Source of the DNA: JAVJSD01 sp040219575
GTDB taxonomy: Bacteria; Planctomycetota; Planctomycetia; Pirellulales; Pirellulaceae
Assembly (NCBI GenBank): GCA_040219575.1
Contig: JAVJSD010000069.1
Span: forward strand, 1-64,000
Direction of reading: 5' to 3'
Length of the DNA: 64,000 nt
Shown: positions 17,856-26,825 of the stretch, one piece after another
Layout: every line of letters begins with the position of its first letter
How positions within the stretch are numbered: the first letter of the stretch is position 1
Made by a program: the position numbers and the translations under genes
The notes under the pieces: generated by a model
What the model saw: only the letters and a program-made list of their open reading frames with translations
The model's database searches: none
Told to the model about the DNA's origin: nothing

Positions 17856-18488
17856 TCATCCCTCGCCGTGGGCTCGCAGGCGGCGGGCGAAGTCTTCGGC
17901 CAGCGTGCGAACGCGGCGGAGAATCTGCCCCAGCAGGATGCCGGTCAGGCCGAGGCTCGCCAGCACCACCAATTGCTGGCTGACGGGGACCGCGTGATTC
18001 GCATCGAACCAGCTGTCGTCGGTCGCGCCCACGAGATACACATACGCCAGCATCGACATCCCCGCCGCAAACCACACCAGCGGGATGCTGAACCGCAGGC
18101 CCGCCATGGCGATGATCAGGAAGTACGCCATGATGAACGGCACGGTGGCCGGCGAGTCGGCCAGCGTGGCGGCGGCGGTGAGCAGGCAGACGTCGACCAG
18201 CGTCGAAACGTACTTCAGGGCCGCGGGAAAGATCCGTCGCTTGAGGCACAGCATCACCGCCACCGCCAGCAGCGTCCAGGCGATCGCCAGCGTCGTCACG
18301 CCGGTGTGGAACTTTTGATCCGCCTCGGTCTGCGCCGAGAAGCCGTAATACTGGATCAACTGAATCGCGTAGAACACGCCCAGGGCGACGATTCGCAGCA
18401 GGTTGGCGCGGCTTTCTCCCTCGTACTCCTGCCAGCGGCCGACGATGAACCACTGTCGGTCGATCGAAGACGGCGAGGCGGCGGCCAT
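17856..18488 (-). CDS. Multi-pass membrane protein
   Basis: 210 residues with about six hydrophobic segments (roughly 29-48, 63-82, 90-110, 114-132, 135-152, 170-190) and a charged C-terminal tail ending in an amphipathic helix (RRVRTLAEDFARRL). Good AGGAG site before the ATG at 18488. The layout resembles the sensor-type membrane domain placed before a cyclase or kinase, but no output domain follows. Divergent from gmd. Confidence 0.75.
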   Translation of the reverse strand: MAAASPSSIDRQWFIVGRWQEYEGESRANLLRIVALGVFYAIQLIQYYGFSAQTEADQKFHTGVTTLAIAWTLLAVAVMLCLKRRIFPAALKYVSTLVDVCLLTAAATLADSPATVPFIMAYFLIIAMAGLRFSIPLVWFAAGMSMLAYVYLVGATDDSWFDANHAVPVSQQLVVLASLGLTGILLGQILRRVRTLAEDFARRLRAHGEG

Positions 18489-18663
18489 GGGCGGCTCCTG
18501 GTGACGCGCGAACGTTGCGGCTCCCGTGCGAAAACTGGGAGGCCCTGCGAAGCTGGGAAAAACGGCCGGGTTTGAGAAGTGGATTCTGCACCATCGAGCC
18601 CGCCGGAATCAAGCCGGCGCCGCCGAACCGCAGCCACTTTCTCTTCTCGTCGGCGAAACTCTA

Positions 18664-18692
18664 TTGGGCGATTCGCCCGGCCTCCCTATGAT
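18664..18692 (+). promoter_or_regulatory. Candidate sigma70 promoter for gmd
   Basis: TTGGGC and TATGAT with a 17-base spacer, roughly 95 bases before the proposed GTG start of gmd. Confidence 0.42.
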
Positions 18693-18786
18693 TCCAGCCC
18701 GCGCCGGAGGGCGACCGTGCGGCACCGCTAGTCCGAATGTCTCTTCGCGCGTCATGCGCGGATTCCTGATCGCACGGAAGCTTTCA

Positions 18787-19800
18787 GTGGCGAAACCCTC
18801 ACAAGTGAAGACGGCGCTCATTACCGGCGTCACCGGGCAGGATGGTTCATACCTCGCGGAGTTTCTGCTCGAAAAAGGCTACCAGGTCCACGGCATGGTC
18901 CGCCGCAGCAGCGTCGACAACTGCGGCCGCATCCGCCATCTGCTGCCGCGGCTCACGCTGCACGACGCCGACGTGCTCGACTCGTTTTCGCTCGTCCGGT
19001 TGCTCACGGAAGTGAAGCCGGCCGAAGTCTACAACCTGGCGGCTCAGAGTTTCGTGCCGACCAGTTGGCGCGAGCCGATCCTGACCGCCGAGACGACCGG
19101 CCTGGGCGTCACCCGCCTGCTCGACGCGATCCGCCTGGTCGATCCCACGATTCGCTTCTACCAGGCCAGCTCCAGCGAAATGTTCGGCCGTGTGCAGCAG
19201 ACGCCGCAAACCGAAGCCACGCCCTTCTGGCCCCGCAGTCCCTACGCCGTGGCCAAGGTGTACGGGCACTGGATCACCGTCAACTACCGCGAGAGCTACG
19301 ACCTGTTCGCTTGCTCGGGCATCCTGTTCAATCACGAGTCGCCGCGGCGCGGCGAGCAGTTCGTCACGCGGAAGATCACCCGCGGCGTGGCTCGCATCAA
19401 GCTTGGTCTCGAACACGAATTGCGGCTGGGCAATCTCGACGCTCGCCGCGACTGGGGCTTCACCGGCGATTTTGTGCGGGCCATGTGGCTGATGCTGCAG
19501 CAGGAGACGCCGTCGGATTACGTCATTGGAACCGGCGTGGCCAAGAGCGTGCGCGAGTTCGTCGAGGCGGCGTTTGGACACGTCGGACTCGACTGGCGGA
19601 AGTACGTCGTCGTCGATCCAAAGTTCTACCGGCCCGCCGAAGTCGATCTGTTGTTGGCCGATCCCAGCAAGGCGCGGCGGGAACTCGGCTGGGAGCCGAC
19701 GGTCTCGATCGAGCAACTCGTGGCCATGATGGTCGACGCCGACCTGGCGGACCTGGGCGGCGCGGCGAGCCATGGCGAATCGGCGCGACGTGCGGCCTGA
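18787..19800 (+). CDS. gmd: GDP-mannose 4,6-dehydratase
   Basis: 337 residues from a GTG at 18787 with GGAAG six bases upstream; an ATG at 18754 is in frame but lacks a binding site. Extended SDR enzyme: NADP-binding TGVTGQDGSYLAEFLLEKGY, MVRRSSVDNCGRI typical of Gmd, catalytic SSSEMFG and SPYAVAKVYGHW (Tyr-X3-Lys), and NHESPRRGEQFVTRKI. Converts GDP-mannose to GDP-4-keto-6-deoxymannose for fucose, rhamnose or perosamine-type sugars. Followed 24 bp later by a GT9 glycosyltransferase, so the pair probably serves surface glycan synthesis. Confidence 0.93.
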   Translation: MAKPSQVKTALITGVTGQDGSYLAEFLLEKGYQVHGMVRRSSVDNCGRIRHLLPRLTLHDADVLDSFSLVRLLTEVKPAEVYNLAAQSFVPTSWREPILTAETTGLGVTRLLDAIRLVDPTIRFYQASSSEMFGRVQQTPQTEATPFWPRSPYAVAKVYGHWITVNYRESYDLFACSGILFNHESPRRGEQFVTRKITRGVARIKLGLEHELRLGNLDARRDWGFTGDFVRAMWLMLQQETPSDYVIGTGVAKSVREFVEAAFGHVGLDWRKYVVVDPKFYRPAEVDLLLADPSKARRELGWEPTVSIEQLVAMMVDADLADLGGAASHGESARRAA

Positions 19801-19824
19801 ATCGAGTGGTACTGGAAGGAATTC

Positions 19825-20874
19825 ATGAACGCCCGAGCACCACGAATCCTGATTTGCCGGCTGAGCCACATCGGCGATTGCCTGTTGACGCTGCCGATGG
19901 TCAACGCGCTGCGGGCCAACTACGCGGACGCTTTCATCGCCTGGATCGTCGAGAAGCCAAGCGACCAATTGCTGCGTGATCACGGCGCTGTCGACCATCT
20001 GATCGTCGTGCGGCGCGGCTGGCTCAAGTCGTGGCAGGAAGTCCGCCGTGTTCGTGACGAACTTCGGTCGCTGGACTTCGACATCGCCCTCGATCCGCAA
20101 GGCCTGACCAAGAGCGCCGTTTGCGGCTGGCTCAGCGGCGCGCGGCGGCGGATCGGCTTCACGCGCGGCATCGCCCGTGAAGCGGCGCCTTGGCTGGACA
20201 ACGAACACGTGCAAACCGGACGCACGCACCTGGTCGAGAAGTCGCTCGATCTGCTGGTGCCGCTGGGCGTCGACCGCGCCAAGCCGACGTTCGACATGCC
20301 GACCTACCAGCAGGCGCGTCGCTCGATCGACGCCTTCCTCGCTCAATCGCATTTGGGCTGCGATTTCGCCGTCGTCAACCCGGGCGCGGGCTGGCCCTCC
20401 AAGCAGTGGCCGGCCGAGCGATTCGGGTTCGTCGCCCAACGCCTCGGCCAATCGCAACGACTGCCGAGCGTCGTCGTCTGGGCGGGCGAGCAGGAGCGGG
20501 CCCTGGCCGAAACGGTCGTCGCCCGCTCTGGAGGCCATGCGATCCTCGCCCCGCCGACGAGCCTCACGGAGTTGGCGGAGCTTTGCCGCTCGGCGCGGCT
20601 CTTCCTCAGCAGCGACAGCGGACCGCTGCATCTGGCGGCCGCCCTGGGCACGCCATGCGTCGGGCTGTACGGCCCCACGCGTCCCGCGGACTGCGGCCCC
20701 TACGGCAGTGAACATCTCTCGGTGCAGGCCTTCTACCAGAGCGGCACCAGCCGCCAGCGTCGCCGTGGCCCCAACGACGCCATGCGAGCGATCAACGATG
20801 AGACCGTGCTGATGGCCTGCGGGGAAATTCTTGCTCGCCGCCAGGCCGCGCTCCCGGTGCTGCTCGCCGCCTAA
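19825..20874 (+). CDS. Glycosyltransferase family 9 (heptosyltransferase-like)
   Basis: 349 residues, GT-B fold. N terminus RILICRLSHIGDCLLTLPMV is the classical GT9 start. The C-terminal half carries the nucleotide-binding NPGAGWPSKQWPAERF, and SSDSGPLHLAAALGTPCVGLYGPT. Members move heptose from ADP-heptose to lipid A-core; other GT9 donors exist, so the sugar is unknown. GGAAGGAA precedes the ATG. Acts at the cytoplasmic membrane face. Likely cotranscribed with gmd. Confidence 0.92.
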   Translation: MNARAPRILICRLSHIGDCLLTLPMVNALRANYADAFIAWIVEKPSDQLLRDHGAVDHLIVVRRGWLKSWQEVRRVRDELRSLDFDIALDPQGLTKSAVCGWLSGARRRIGFTRGIAREAAPWLDNEHVQTGRTHLVEKSLDLLVPLGVDRAKPTFDMPTYQQARRSIDAFLAQSHLGCDFAVVNPGAGWPSKQWPAERFGFVAQRLGQSQRLPSVVVWAGEQERALAETVVARSGGHAILAPPTSLTELAELCRSARLFLSSDSGPLHLAAALGTPCVGLYGPTRPADCGPYGSEHLSVQAFYQSGTSRQRRRGPNDAMRAINDETVLMACGEILARRQAALPVLLAA

Positions 20875-20922
20875 CGCACGACGGACTTCTTACTGCCCTG
20901 TGGCGTCTTGGTTCTTGGGCAG

Positions 20923-21053
20923 CCGAACTTGTGAGAGTTCGGGAAATCAGTACGACGACTGCAGTTCGAGAAGTCTCACGACTTCTGCTACACGAAATCC
21001 TGGCGATTGTTCGAGAAGTCTCACGACTTCCGCTACACGAAATCCTCGCGATA
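20923..21053. repeat. Cluster of three family A hairpins with a 45-bp tandem duplication
   Basis: Hairpins at 20923-20942 (CCGAACTT-GTGA-GAGTTCGG, one mismatch), 20969-20986 (AGAAGTC-TCAC-GACTTCT) and 21014-21031. The last two lie in a 45-bp unit starting TTCGAGAAGTC that is duplicated head to tail (20965-21008 and 21010-21053) with only a few differences. The cluster fills the 294-bp gap before the DUF1592 gene. Confidence 0.8.
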
Positions 21054-21168
21054 GCGCAGCCCCGGGCGGCCGGAACCGCGTGGATTTTCGCGCCGCCTGG
21101 CCTTAGAATGGGGGGAGTTGACCGAACCCCCGCCGGGACTTTCGCCATCACGTCCCACTCCGCCCGCC

Positions 21169-23634
21169 ATGCCGATGACCATACAAGCGACGCGTCCGTT
21201 TTTCGCCGTTTCCACGCTGCTGGCTTTCGCCCTGGTCGCCGACGTCGCCACGGCTCGCGCCGAGGAAGCCCCGCCGGCCGCTGCCAACTTCGACAAGGCG
21301 GTGCTGCCCTTCTTTCAGCAGAACTGCCTGCGGTGCCATAACGCCAAAACGCAGGAGGGCGATTTCCGCATCGACAACCTGTCGCGCGAACTGGGGGGCG
21401 GCGGCTCTGTCGGGCATTGGCTCGATGTGATGGACAAGATCAGCACCGGCGCGATGCCTCCCGAAGGGGAAGAGAATCGCCCGACGGTCGAGCAGGGGGG
21501 GCGGATCGTCGATTGGTTGGCGGCCTGGATCAAGCAAGGTGAGGCGGCCCGCTTGGCGCAGCGAGAGCGCGTTTCGTTTCACCGGCTGACGCGCGAGGAA
21601 TACGTCAACACCGTGTACGACCTGCTTGGCGTGCATTTCGACGCGACCGATCCCGGAGGCCTTAGCGAAGATCCCGAGTGGAACGGCTTCGAGCGGATCG
21701 GCAGCGTGTTGTCGCTCTCGGCCTCGCACGTCGAAAAATACTTCGCCGCCGCCGAGGCGGTCCTGGCCGAGGCGTATCCGGACAAACCGATCGAAACGAC
21801 GGTCGTGCGCAAACGGGCGCTCGATCTGCGCGGCGGTCCGAGCAAGGAGCAGATCGAACAACTGGAGGCGGAGGGCCTGGCCGACAAGGTGCGCGTCGAT
21901 CTCTGGCCCGGCGCGCACATTCAAGGCGGTCGTCCCGGTCCTGGCAATCAGATGCTCAACAACGGCGGCGAATTCAAAGTTCGCATTCAGGTCAGCGGGC
22001 TGAAGCCGCCCGGCGGCCGCGCTCCGCACCTGACGTTCTACGCCGACAAGCTCGACCGCATGCTGTTCGAACAAGACATCATCGCGCCGGAAAACGAGCC
22101 GACGATTGTCGAATTCCAGACGCACCTGCCGCCCGGCGGCCAATCGTTCCAACTGATGAACGACGTTCCCGGTCCCTCGATCCTGCCTCGCAGCGGGCGC
22201 GCCGGCCGCATGCCGTTCTTCAGTTTGTCCGACGGCCGCATCCCCTGGCAATTGAAACTCACCGACGAAGAAGGACAGCCGCTGTATCCCTTCCTGATTG
22301 TGGATTGGGTCGAGTGGGAAGGCCCGATCGTCAGCGCCGAGGCGAAAAGCAAGCGGGAGGGCTACCTGCCGACCGAAAAGGGAGACATCGAGCAGGTCCG
22401 CGCCTGTTTGACGAAGTTCGTCGAGCGGGCCTTCCGCCGCATGCTGGCTCCCGGCGAAATCGACAAGTACGTCGCCCTGGTGGAGAGCGAGATCGCCGCC
22501 GGCGCCGATTTCTTCGCCGCCGTGAAAACCGGCATGCTGGCCGTCATGTGCTCGAAGGATTTTTACTACGTGGTGGAAGGCTCGCCCGAACGGGAAGTCG
22601 GCGCCCTCAACGATTTCGAACTGGCCGCGCGGCTGTCGTATTTCCTGTGGAGCACGATGCCGGACGACGAGTTGTTCGAACTGGCCCGGGCCGGCCGTTT
22701 GCACGAGACCGACGTGCTGCGCGAACAGGTGCAGCGGATGCTGAGCGACCCCAAGGCGGAGCGTTTCGCCGAGAGCTTCCCCCAGCAGTGGCTGCAACTG
22801 CAAAAGGTGGGCATGTTCACGCCCGATTCGACGCTGTATCCCGAGTACGACAAGTACCTGGAACAGAGCATGATCCGCGAAACGACCGAGTACTTCGGCG
22901 AGGTGCTGCGAAATAATCTTTCGTTGCGAGAGTTCCTCGCCTCCGATTGGACGATGGTCAATCCCCGTCTGGCGATGCACTACGAGATGCCCACGGCGGC
23001 CGAAGATCGCTTTCGCCGCGTGCTGCTCGACGAGAAGGATCATCGCGGCGGCATCCTCACGCACGCCGCGATCCTGTCGCTCACGTCCGACGGCACGCGG
23101 CATCGGCCGGTGCATCGCGGCGTATGGATTATGGAGTCGATTTTCGGCAAGTCGCCTCCGCCGCCGCCGGCCAACGTGGAGCCGATCGAGCCGAACCCGG
23201 TCGATGCGCCGAAGGCGACGATCCGCATGAAGCTCGACGCGCACAAGCACGACCCCAACTGCGCCTCGTGCCACCGCAAGATCGATCCGCTCGGCTTCGC
23301 CTTCGACAACTACGATGCGATCGGACGCTGGCGCACCGAAGAAAAAGTGCAGCACGGTCTGGGGGCCAATCCCCAGGTCGACGCCAGCGGCGAGTTGCCC
23401 GACGGGCGGTCGTACGGCGGCCCGGAGGAATTCAAGCAGTTGCTGCTGGACGACATCGACCGCTTCAACGAGACGTTCGTCGAGAAGCTGGCGACTTACG
23501 CGCTGCGCCGGACGACGACGGTCGACGACCGCGACGATCTCGCCAAGATCGCCGCCCGGTCCAAAGCCGCCGACTACCGCCTCCGCGACACGGTCGAGGC
23601 ATTGATCCTTTCCGACTTGTTCCAAAAGCGATGA
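21169..23634 (+). CDS. Planctomycete cytochrome c protein, DUF1587/1592/1588/1585 type
   Basis: About 821 residues, exported (signal peptide residues about 1-30, ending ARAEE). A PSCyt1-type heme motif CLRCHN opens the mature protein. Then come segments typical of DUF1587 (RLTREEYVNTVYDLLGV), a beta-rich middle, DUF1592 (NDFELAARLSYFLWSTMPDDE), and DUF1588 with a second CXXCH (CASCHRKIDPLGFAFDNYDAIGRW), ending in DUF1585 (VEKLATYALRRTTTVDD). Function of these proteins is not established; they are thought to be periplasmic redox or glycan-related. Pairs with the following DUF1552 gene, as is usual. Confidence 0.92.
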   Translation: MPMTIQATRPFFAVSTLLAFALVADVATARAEEAPPAAANFDKAVLPFFQQNCLRCHNAKTQEGDFRIDNLSRELGGGGSVGHWLDVMDKISTGAMPPEGEENRPTVEQGGRIVDWLAAWIKQGEAARLAQRERVSFHRLTREEYVNTVYDLLGVHFDATDPGGLSEDPEWNGFERIGSVLSLSASHVEKYFAAAEAVLAEAYPDKPIETTVVRKRALDLRGGPSKEQIEQLEAEGLADKVRVDLWPGAHIQGGRPGPGNQMLNNGGEFKVRIQVSGLKPPGGRAPHLTFYADKLDRMLFEQDIIAPENEPTIVEFQTHLPPGGQSFQLMNDVPGPSILPRSGRAGRMPFFSLSDGRIPWQLKLTDEEGQPLYPFLIVDWVEWEGPIVSAEAKSKREGYLPTEKGDIEQVRACLTKFVERAFRRMLAPGEIDKYVALVESEIAAGADFFAAVKTGMLAVMCSKDFYYVVEGSPEREVGALNDFELAARLSYFLWSTMPDDELFELARAGRLHETDVLREQVQRMLSDPKAERFAESFPQQWLQLQKVGMFTPDSTLYPEYDKYLEQSMIRETTEYFGEVLRNNLSLREFLASDWTMVNPRLAMHYEMPTAAEDRFRRVLLDEKDHRGGILTHAAILSLTSDGTRHRPVHRGVWIMESIFGKSPPPPPANVEPIEPNPVDAPKATIRMKLDAHKHDPNCASCHRKIDPLGFAFDNYDAIGRWRTEEKVQHGLGANPQVDASGELPDGRSYGGPEEFKQLLLDDIDRFNETFVEKLATYALRRTTTVDDRDDLAKIAARSKAADYRLRDTVEALILSDLFQKR

Positions 23635-23645
23635 TCACAACGCAG

Positions 23646-23736
23646 GGCGGGCTGCCAGCCCGCCTTAGCGACACACAACGTAGGGCGGGCTGCCAGCCTG
23701 CCTTGGAAAACTCTGGCAGGTTGGCAGCCTGCCCTA
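23646..23736. repeat. Three tandem GGCGGGCTGCCAGCC palindromes
   Basis: 23646-23664 is a perfect palindrome (9-bp arms, GGCGGGCTG and CAGCCCGCC); 23682-23703 is a near copy; 23714-23733 is an inverted relative (GGCAGGTTGGCAGCCTGCC). All lie between the DUF1592 and DUF1552 genes. Such stems could modulate read-through between the two genes. Confidence 0.8.
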
Positions 23737-23753
23737 CGAAAGGCTGCAAGTTC

Positions 23754-25130
23754 ATGAGCAATATCAACACCCAAAAGTGGCTTCTCGATCGTCGGCATGT
23801 GCTCCGCGGACTGGGGGCGACCATCGCGCTGCCGCTGCTCAACTGCATGGTTCCCAGCCCAGCCCGCGGCGCACAGAGCCTGCCCCAGGCCAAGCGAAGC
23901 GTGTTTATCTACGTGCCCAACGGCGTGAACACGCTCACTTGGCAGATCGAGAAGGCGGGCGCCGATTACCAGCTGACCGAGCCACTGAAGTCGCTGGAGA
24001 AACACCGCCAGAACATCACGCCGCTGAGCGGCCTGCACCATCCCAGCGGCATCGGCCAGGCCCACGAGTGCGACAAGATCTGGCTCACCGGCGCCAAGAT
24101 CAGCCAGGAAGGCGGCGCGTTTCGCAACTCGGTCTCCGCCGACCAGTTGATGGCCGAGGTCGCCGCGCTGCACACGCGTTTCTCGTCGTTGGAGCTGGCG
24201 ATCACCGGCGGCACCCTGGCCTGGTCGCGCGACGGCATCCCGCTTCCTTCGGAGCGCCGTCCGAGCGTCGTGTTCAATCGCCTGTTCGGCGCGGAGCCGG
24301 GCGGGGCCGAGGTCGCCCGGCGGCGGCTCAATCGCCGCGGCAGCGTGCTCGACGTGGTGCTGGACGACGCCCGCAGCCTGCGCGGCCGCATCGGCGGCGA
24401 GGACCGCACCAAGCTCGACGAGTACCTGCACTCGGTTCGCGAGGTGGAAATCCGCACGCAACGGGCCGACGCCTGGCTCGACATCCCCAAGCCGGAGGTC
24501 GACGCGGCCGTCAAAGCCAACCTGTCGCGCAACATCCCCACGTCGGAAGCCGGCGACTACTACCGCACCGTGTACGACCTGATGGTGCTGGCGCTGCGGA
24601 CCGACATGACCCGCGTCATCACCTGCATGAGCGGCAGCGAGAGCAACGGCCTGCCCATCCCCGAGATCGGCGTGGCTCAGTCGCGGCACGAACTTTCGCA
24701 CCACAACGGCGACCCCGAGCAACTCCGCCGCCTGACGCAGTGCGACACGTTCCTGGCCGAACAGTTCTCGTACTTTCTCGATCGGCTGGCGTCGCTCAAC
24801 GAAGGCGGGGAGTCGCTGCTGGATCAAACGATGGTGCTGTTCGGCAGCGGCATGGCCTACGGCCACAGCCACGGCAACGCCAACCTGCCGATGATTCTGG
24901 CCGGCGGCAAATCGCTGGGCCTGAAGCACGGCCGGCACATCGACTACAACCTGCCCAAGATCGGCGGCTACCAACTCGATAATCCCAAGCACCACTACGG
25001 CGTCTGCTCGCGGCCGGTCGACAGCGACGCCCATCTCAGCAACCTGCTGCTGACGATGTTGCAGCGCATGGACGTACCGGCCCAGTCGTTCAACGACAGC
25101 AACCGCGTGCTCACCGAAATCCTGGCGTAG
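23754..25130 (+). CDS. DUF1552 exported protein
   Basis: 458 residues from the ATG at 23754. The N terminus has LLDRRHVLRGLGATIALPLL, a Tat-like signal with an Arg-Arg pair. The body matches DUF1552: SVFIYVPNGVNTLTW, HPSGIGQAHECDKIWLTG, SSLELAITGG, and the later DQTMVLFGSGMAYGHSHGNANLP. The family is alkaline phosphatase-like in general layout, always seen with DUF1592 cytochromes in planctomycetes. Catalytic activity unproven. Confidence 0.92.
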   Translation: MSNINTQKWLLDRRHVLRGLGATIALPLLNCMVPSPARGAQSLPQAKRSVFIYVPNGVNTLTWQIEKAGADYQLTEPLKSLEKHRQNITPLSGLHHPSGIGQAHECDKIWLTGAKISQEGGAFRNSVSADQLMAEVAALHTRFSSLELAITGGTLAWSRDGIPLPSERRPSVVFNRLFGAEPGGAEVARRRLNRRGSVLDVVLDDARSLRGRIGGEDRTKLDEYLHSVREVEIRTQRADAWLDIPKPEVDAAVKANLSRNIPTSEAGDYYRTVYDLMVLALRTDMTRVITCMSGSESNGLPIPEIGVAQSRHELSHHNGDPEQLRRLTQCDTFLAEQFSYFLDRLASLNEGGESLLDQTMVLFGSGMAYGHSHGNANLPMILAGGKSLGLKHGRHIDYNLPKIGGYQLDNPKHHYGVCSRPVDSDAHLSNLLLTMLQRMDVPAQSFNDSNRVLTEILA

Positions 25131-25250
25131 CCGTTGTACGACGAACGTCGTCGTCCGTCGTCGTCCGTCGTCGGTAGAAGGGCCCCCTAGGCCGTTTTCG
25201 CGGCCTGCCCGAAGCCCGTCCTGCCCGTCTGTTCGCCCACCATCACCGAT

Positions 25251-26405
25251 ATGTACAAGACCATGCGCGTTCCGCTTGCACTGCTCGCCTGTTTCCTTCT
25301 CGCGCCCGCCGCGCTGGCCGAGGAGCCCGCGTTTCGCACCGACGCCGACGGCGACGAGCGTCTGCCCTGGTTCCAGATCCAGCCCGGCGAGTTTCCACCG
25401 GAAGGTTCGGCCCATTATTACTCCGGCGAGCTGATCGCGCTCGATCACGTCAACCGCCGGGGAACGCTCCGCGTCGATCGCACCGACGCCCAACGGCGCA
25501 GCCACTGGGATCTGCCGGTCGACTTCCGCTTGCTGCCCTACGGCGCCATTTACTATCACGGCGCCCCGGCCGCGCTGCGCGACATCCCAATCGGCACGCA
25601 CCTGCACGGCCTGTTCTACATCAAGGATCCCAGCGACCCGGGGATGAAGCCCGAGTTCTACAACCGCGAGAGCCTGGAGGTCGACTTCAATCAGGCCTTC
25701 CTGCTGGAAGACGACTTCAGCCATTACGCGCGGAAGAAGCGGGCCTGGCGAATCGACGCAATCGACCGTGAAACGGGCGAACTGACCGCCGTCGAAGTCG
25801 ATCTCGACGGCGGGCGTCCGGCCGAGAAGCCGAGCACGTTCGACATCGTCCCCGCGACCCGCGTGTGGCAAGGCCGGCGAATCGCCACGCCCGCCGATCT
25901 CGCTCCCGGTCAGATCGTGCAACTGAACCTCACCTGGGCCACGCTGTTCGGTCCCGGCCGCTGCACGAACGTGTGGATCGACGACGAAAGCCGCGCCGTC
26001 GCCACGGCCCAGCAACTCGCCGTGCATCACCAACACCAGCGCGAACGGGGGCTGGCCGGTTGGGTCGACGAGGTCGACAACCAGAAGCGAATCGTCACCG
26101 TCACGCTCTTCGGCGGCGTCGATTCCAAGTTGCTCGAAAGCCTGCAGCCGAACACCACCGTGACGGCCGTGGTCGCCGAACCATCGCTGCGGAGCTACGA
26201 CCAGGTGAACGACCGCAAGGGCGGCCCACTGCTGAGCGTCGAGTCAATTCCCGTGGAGCCCGGCAGCAGCGGCGTGCAAATCCGCTTTCAGCCTTCCCTG
26301 CTGCTGGAGGGATTTCGCCCCGACCGCATCGTGCGCATTTTCCCCAGCGGTTGGCCGATCGAGAGCATCCCGCAGGAAGAGCGCCTCTGGCCCGCCCGCG
26401 ACTAG
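25251..26405 (+). CDS. Exported protein of unknown function, strand-rich
   Basis: 384 residues with a signal peptide from Met1 or Met5 (residues 1-24, ending ALAEE). The mature part is rich in beta strands and alternates short OB- or barrel-like segments (HYYSGELIALDHVNRRGTLRV, TVTLFGGVDSKLLESL). It is preceded by a GTCGTC-rich simple tract at 25140-25175. A family known only from planctomycetes seems likely, but I do not recognise a named domain. Confidence 0.7.
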   Translation: MYKTMRVPLALLACFLLAPAALAEEPAFRTDADGDERLPWFQIQPGEFPPEGSAHYYSGELIALDHVNRRGTLRVDRTDAQRRSHWDLPVDFRLLPYGAIYYHGAPAALRDIPIGTHLHGLFYIKDPSDPGMKPEFYNRESLEVDFNQAFLLEDDFSHYARKKRAWRIDAIDRETGELTAVEVDLDGGRPAEKPSTFDIVPATRVWQGRRIATPADLAPGQIVQLNLTWATLFGPGRCTNVWIDDESRAVATAQQLAVHHQHQRERGLAGWVDEVDNQKRIVTVTLFGGVDSKLLESLQPNTTVTAVVAEPSLRSYDQVNDRKGGPLLSVESIPVEPGSSGVQIRFQPSLLLEGFRPDRIVRIFPSGWPIESIPQEERLWPARD

Positions 26406-26445
26406 AGCAACGTCACCGCGAAGTCACAGGTGCGAAGTCATTTGA

Positions 26446-26523
26446 GTAGCAGAAGTCGTGAGACGTCGTGAGACTTCCGGTAGTTCAATCGTTGTACCGA
26501 ATTCGCGAACTCTCACGAGTTCG
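26446..26523. repeat. Two family A hairpins, one partly duplicated
   Basis: 26446-26482 reads GTAGCAGAAGTCGTGAGAC and then GTCGTGAGACTTCCG, as if the GTCGTGAGAC half had been duplicated. 26506-26523 is CGAACTC-TCAC-GAGTTCG. Both lie between convergent gene ends. Confidence 0.78.
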
Positions 26524-26552
26524 GCTACTGAAAAACGGAGAAGCCCGGCGAC

Positions 26553-26789
26553 TCACCGTTCCAGCCACCACTCCTCAATCCGCTCCCCAAAAAAGCCAAT
26601 CACGCCGAGCACGCCGCCAATCAGGATGGCGGGAATGGCGATCACGTATCCCACGAGGCCGATGCGGCTGGAAGGAATGAAGAAGTCGACGCCCGGAATG
26701 GCGAGATTCACCGTATGCAGCACGGCCAGCGCCAAGGCGATGGTGAAGATCGGCCAACCGATGGCGCTGATGATCTGGGGCATGGTCAT
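26553..26789 (-). CDS. Small two-helix membrane protein
   Basis: 78 residues (or 76 from the second ATG at 26783, which has better spacing to AGGG). Two hydrophobic helices at about 8-30 and 42-66, with a short acidic tail (GERIEEWWLER). Lies 36 bp downstream of the DUF1501 gene on the same strand and is probably cotranscribed. Function unknown. Confidence 0.68.
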   Translation of the reverse strand: MTMPQIISAIGWPIFTIALALAVLHTVNLAIPGVDFFIPSSRIGLVGYVIAIPAILIGGVLGVIGFFGERIEEWWLER

Positions 26790-26825
26790 CCCTGCCCCGT
26801 AACTCTCGAGAGCTGAAAGTCCGCC

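Noticed and set aside
18526..18786. N-terminal extension of gmd
   Set aside because: The additional codons have no family similarity, and the promoter-like site at 18664-18692 lies inside them.
21148..23625. 825-codon antisense frame across the DUF1592 gene
   Set aside because: It mirrors the sense gene, has no start signal, and its residue composition is that of a complementary-strand shadow.
23574..26036. 820-codon antisense frame over the DUF1552 gene and its neighbour
   Set aside because: Spans two well-supported sense genes and an intergenic repeat; no domain similarity.
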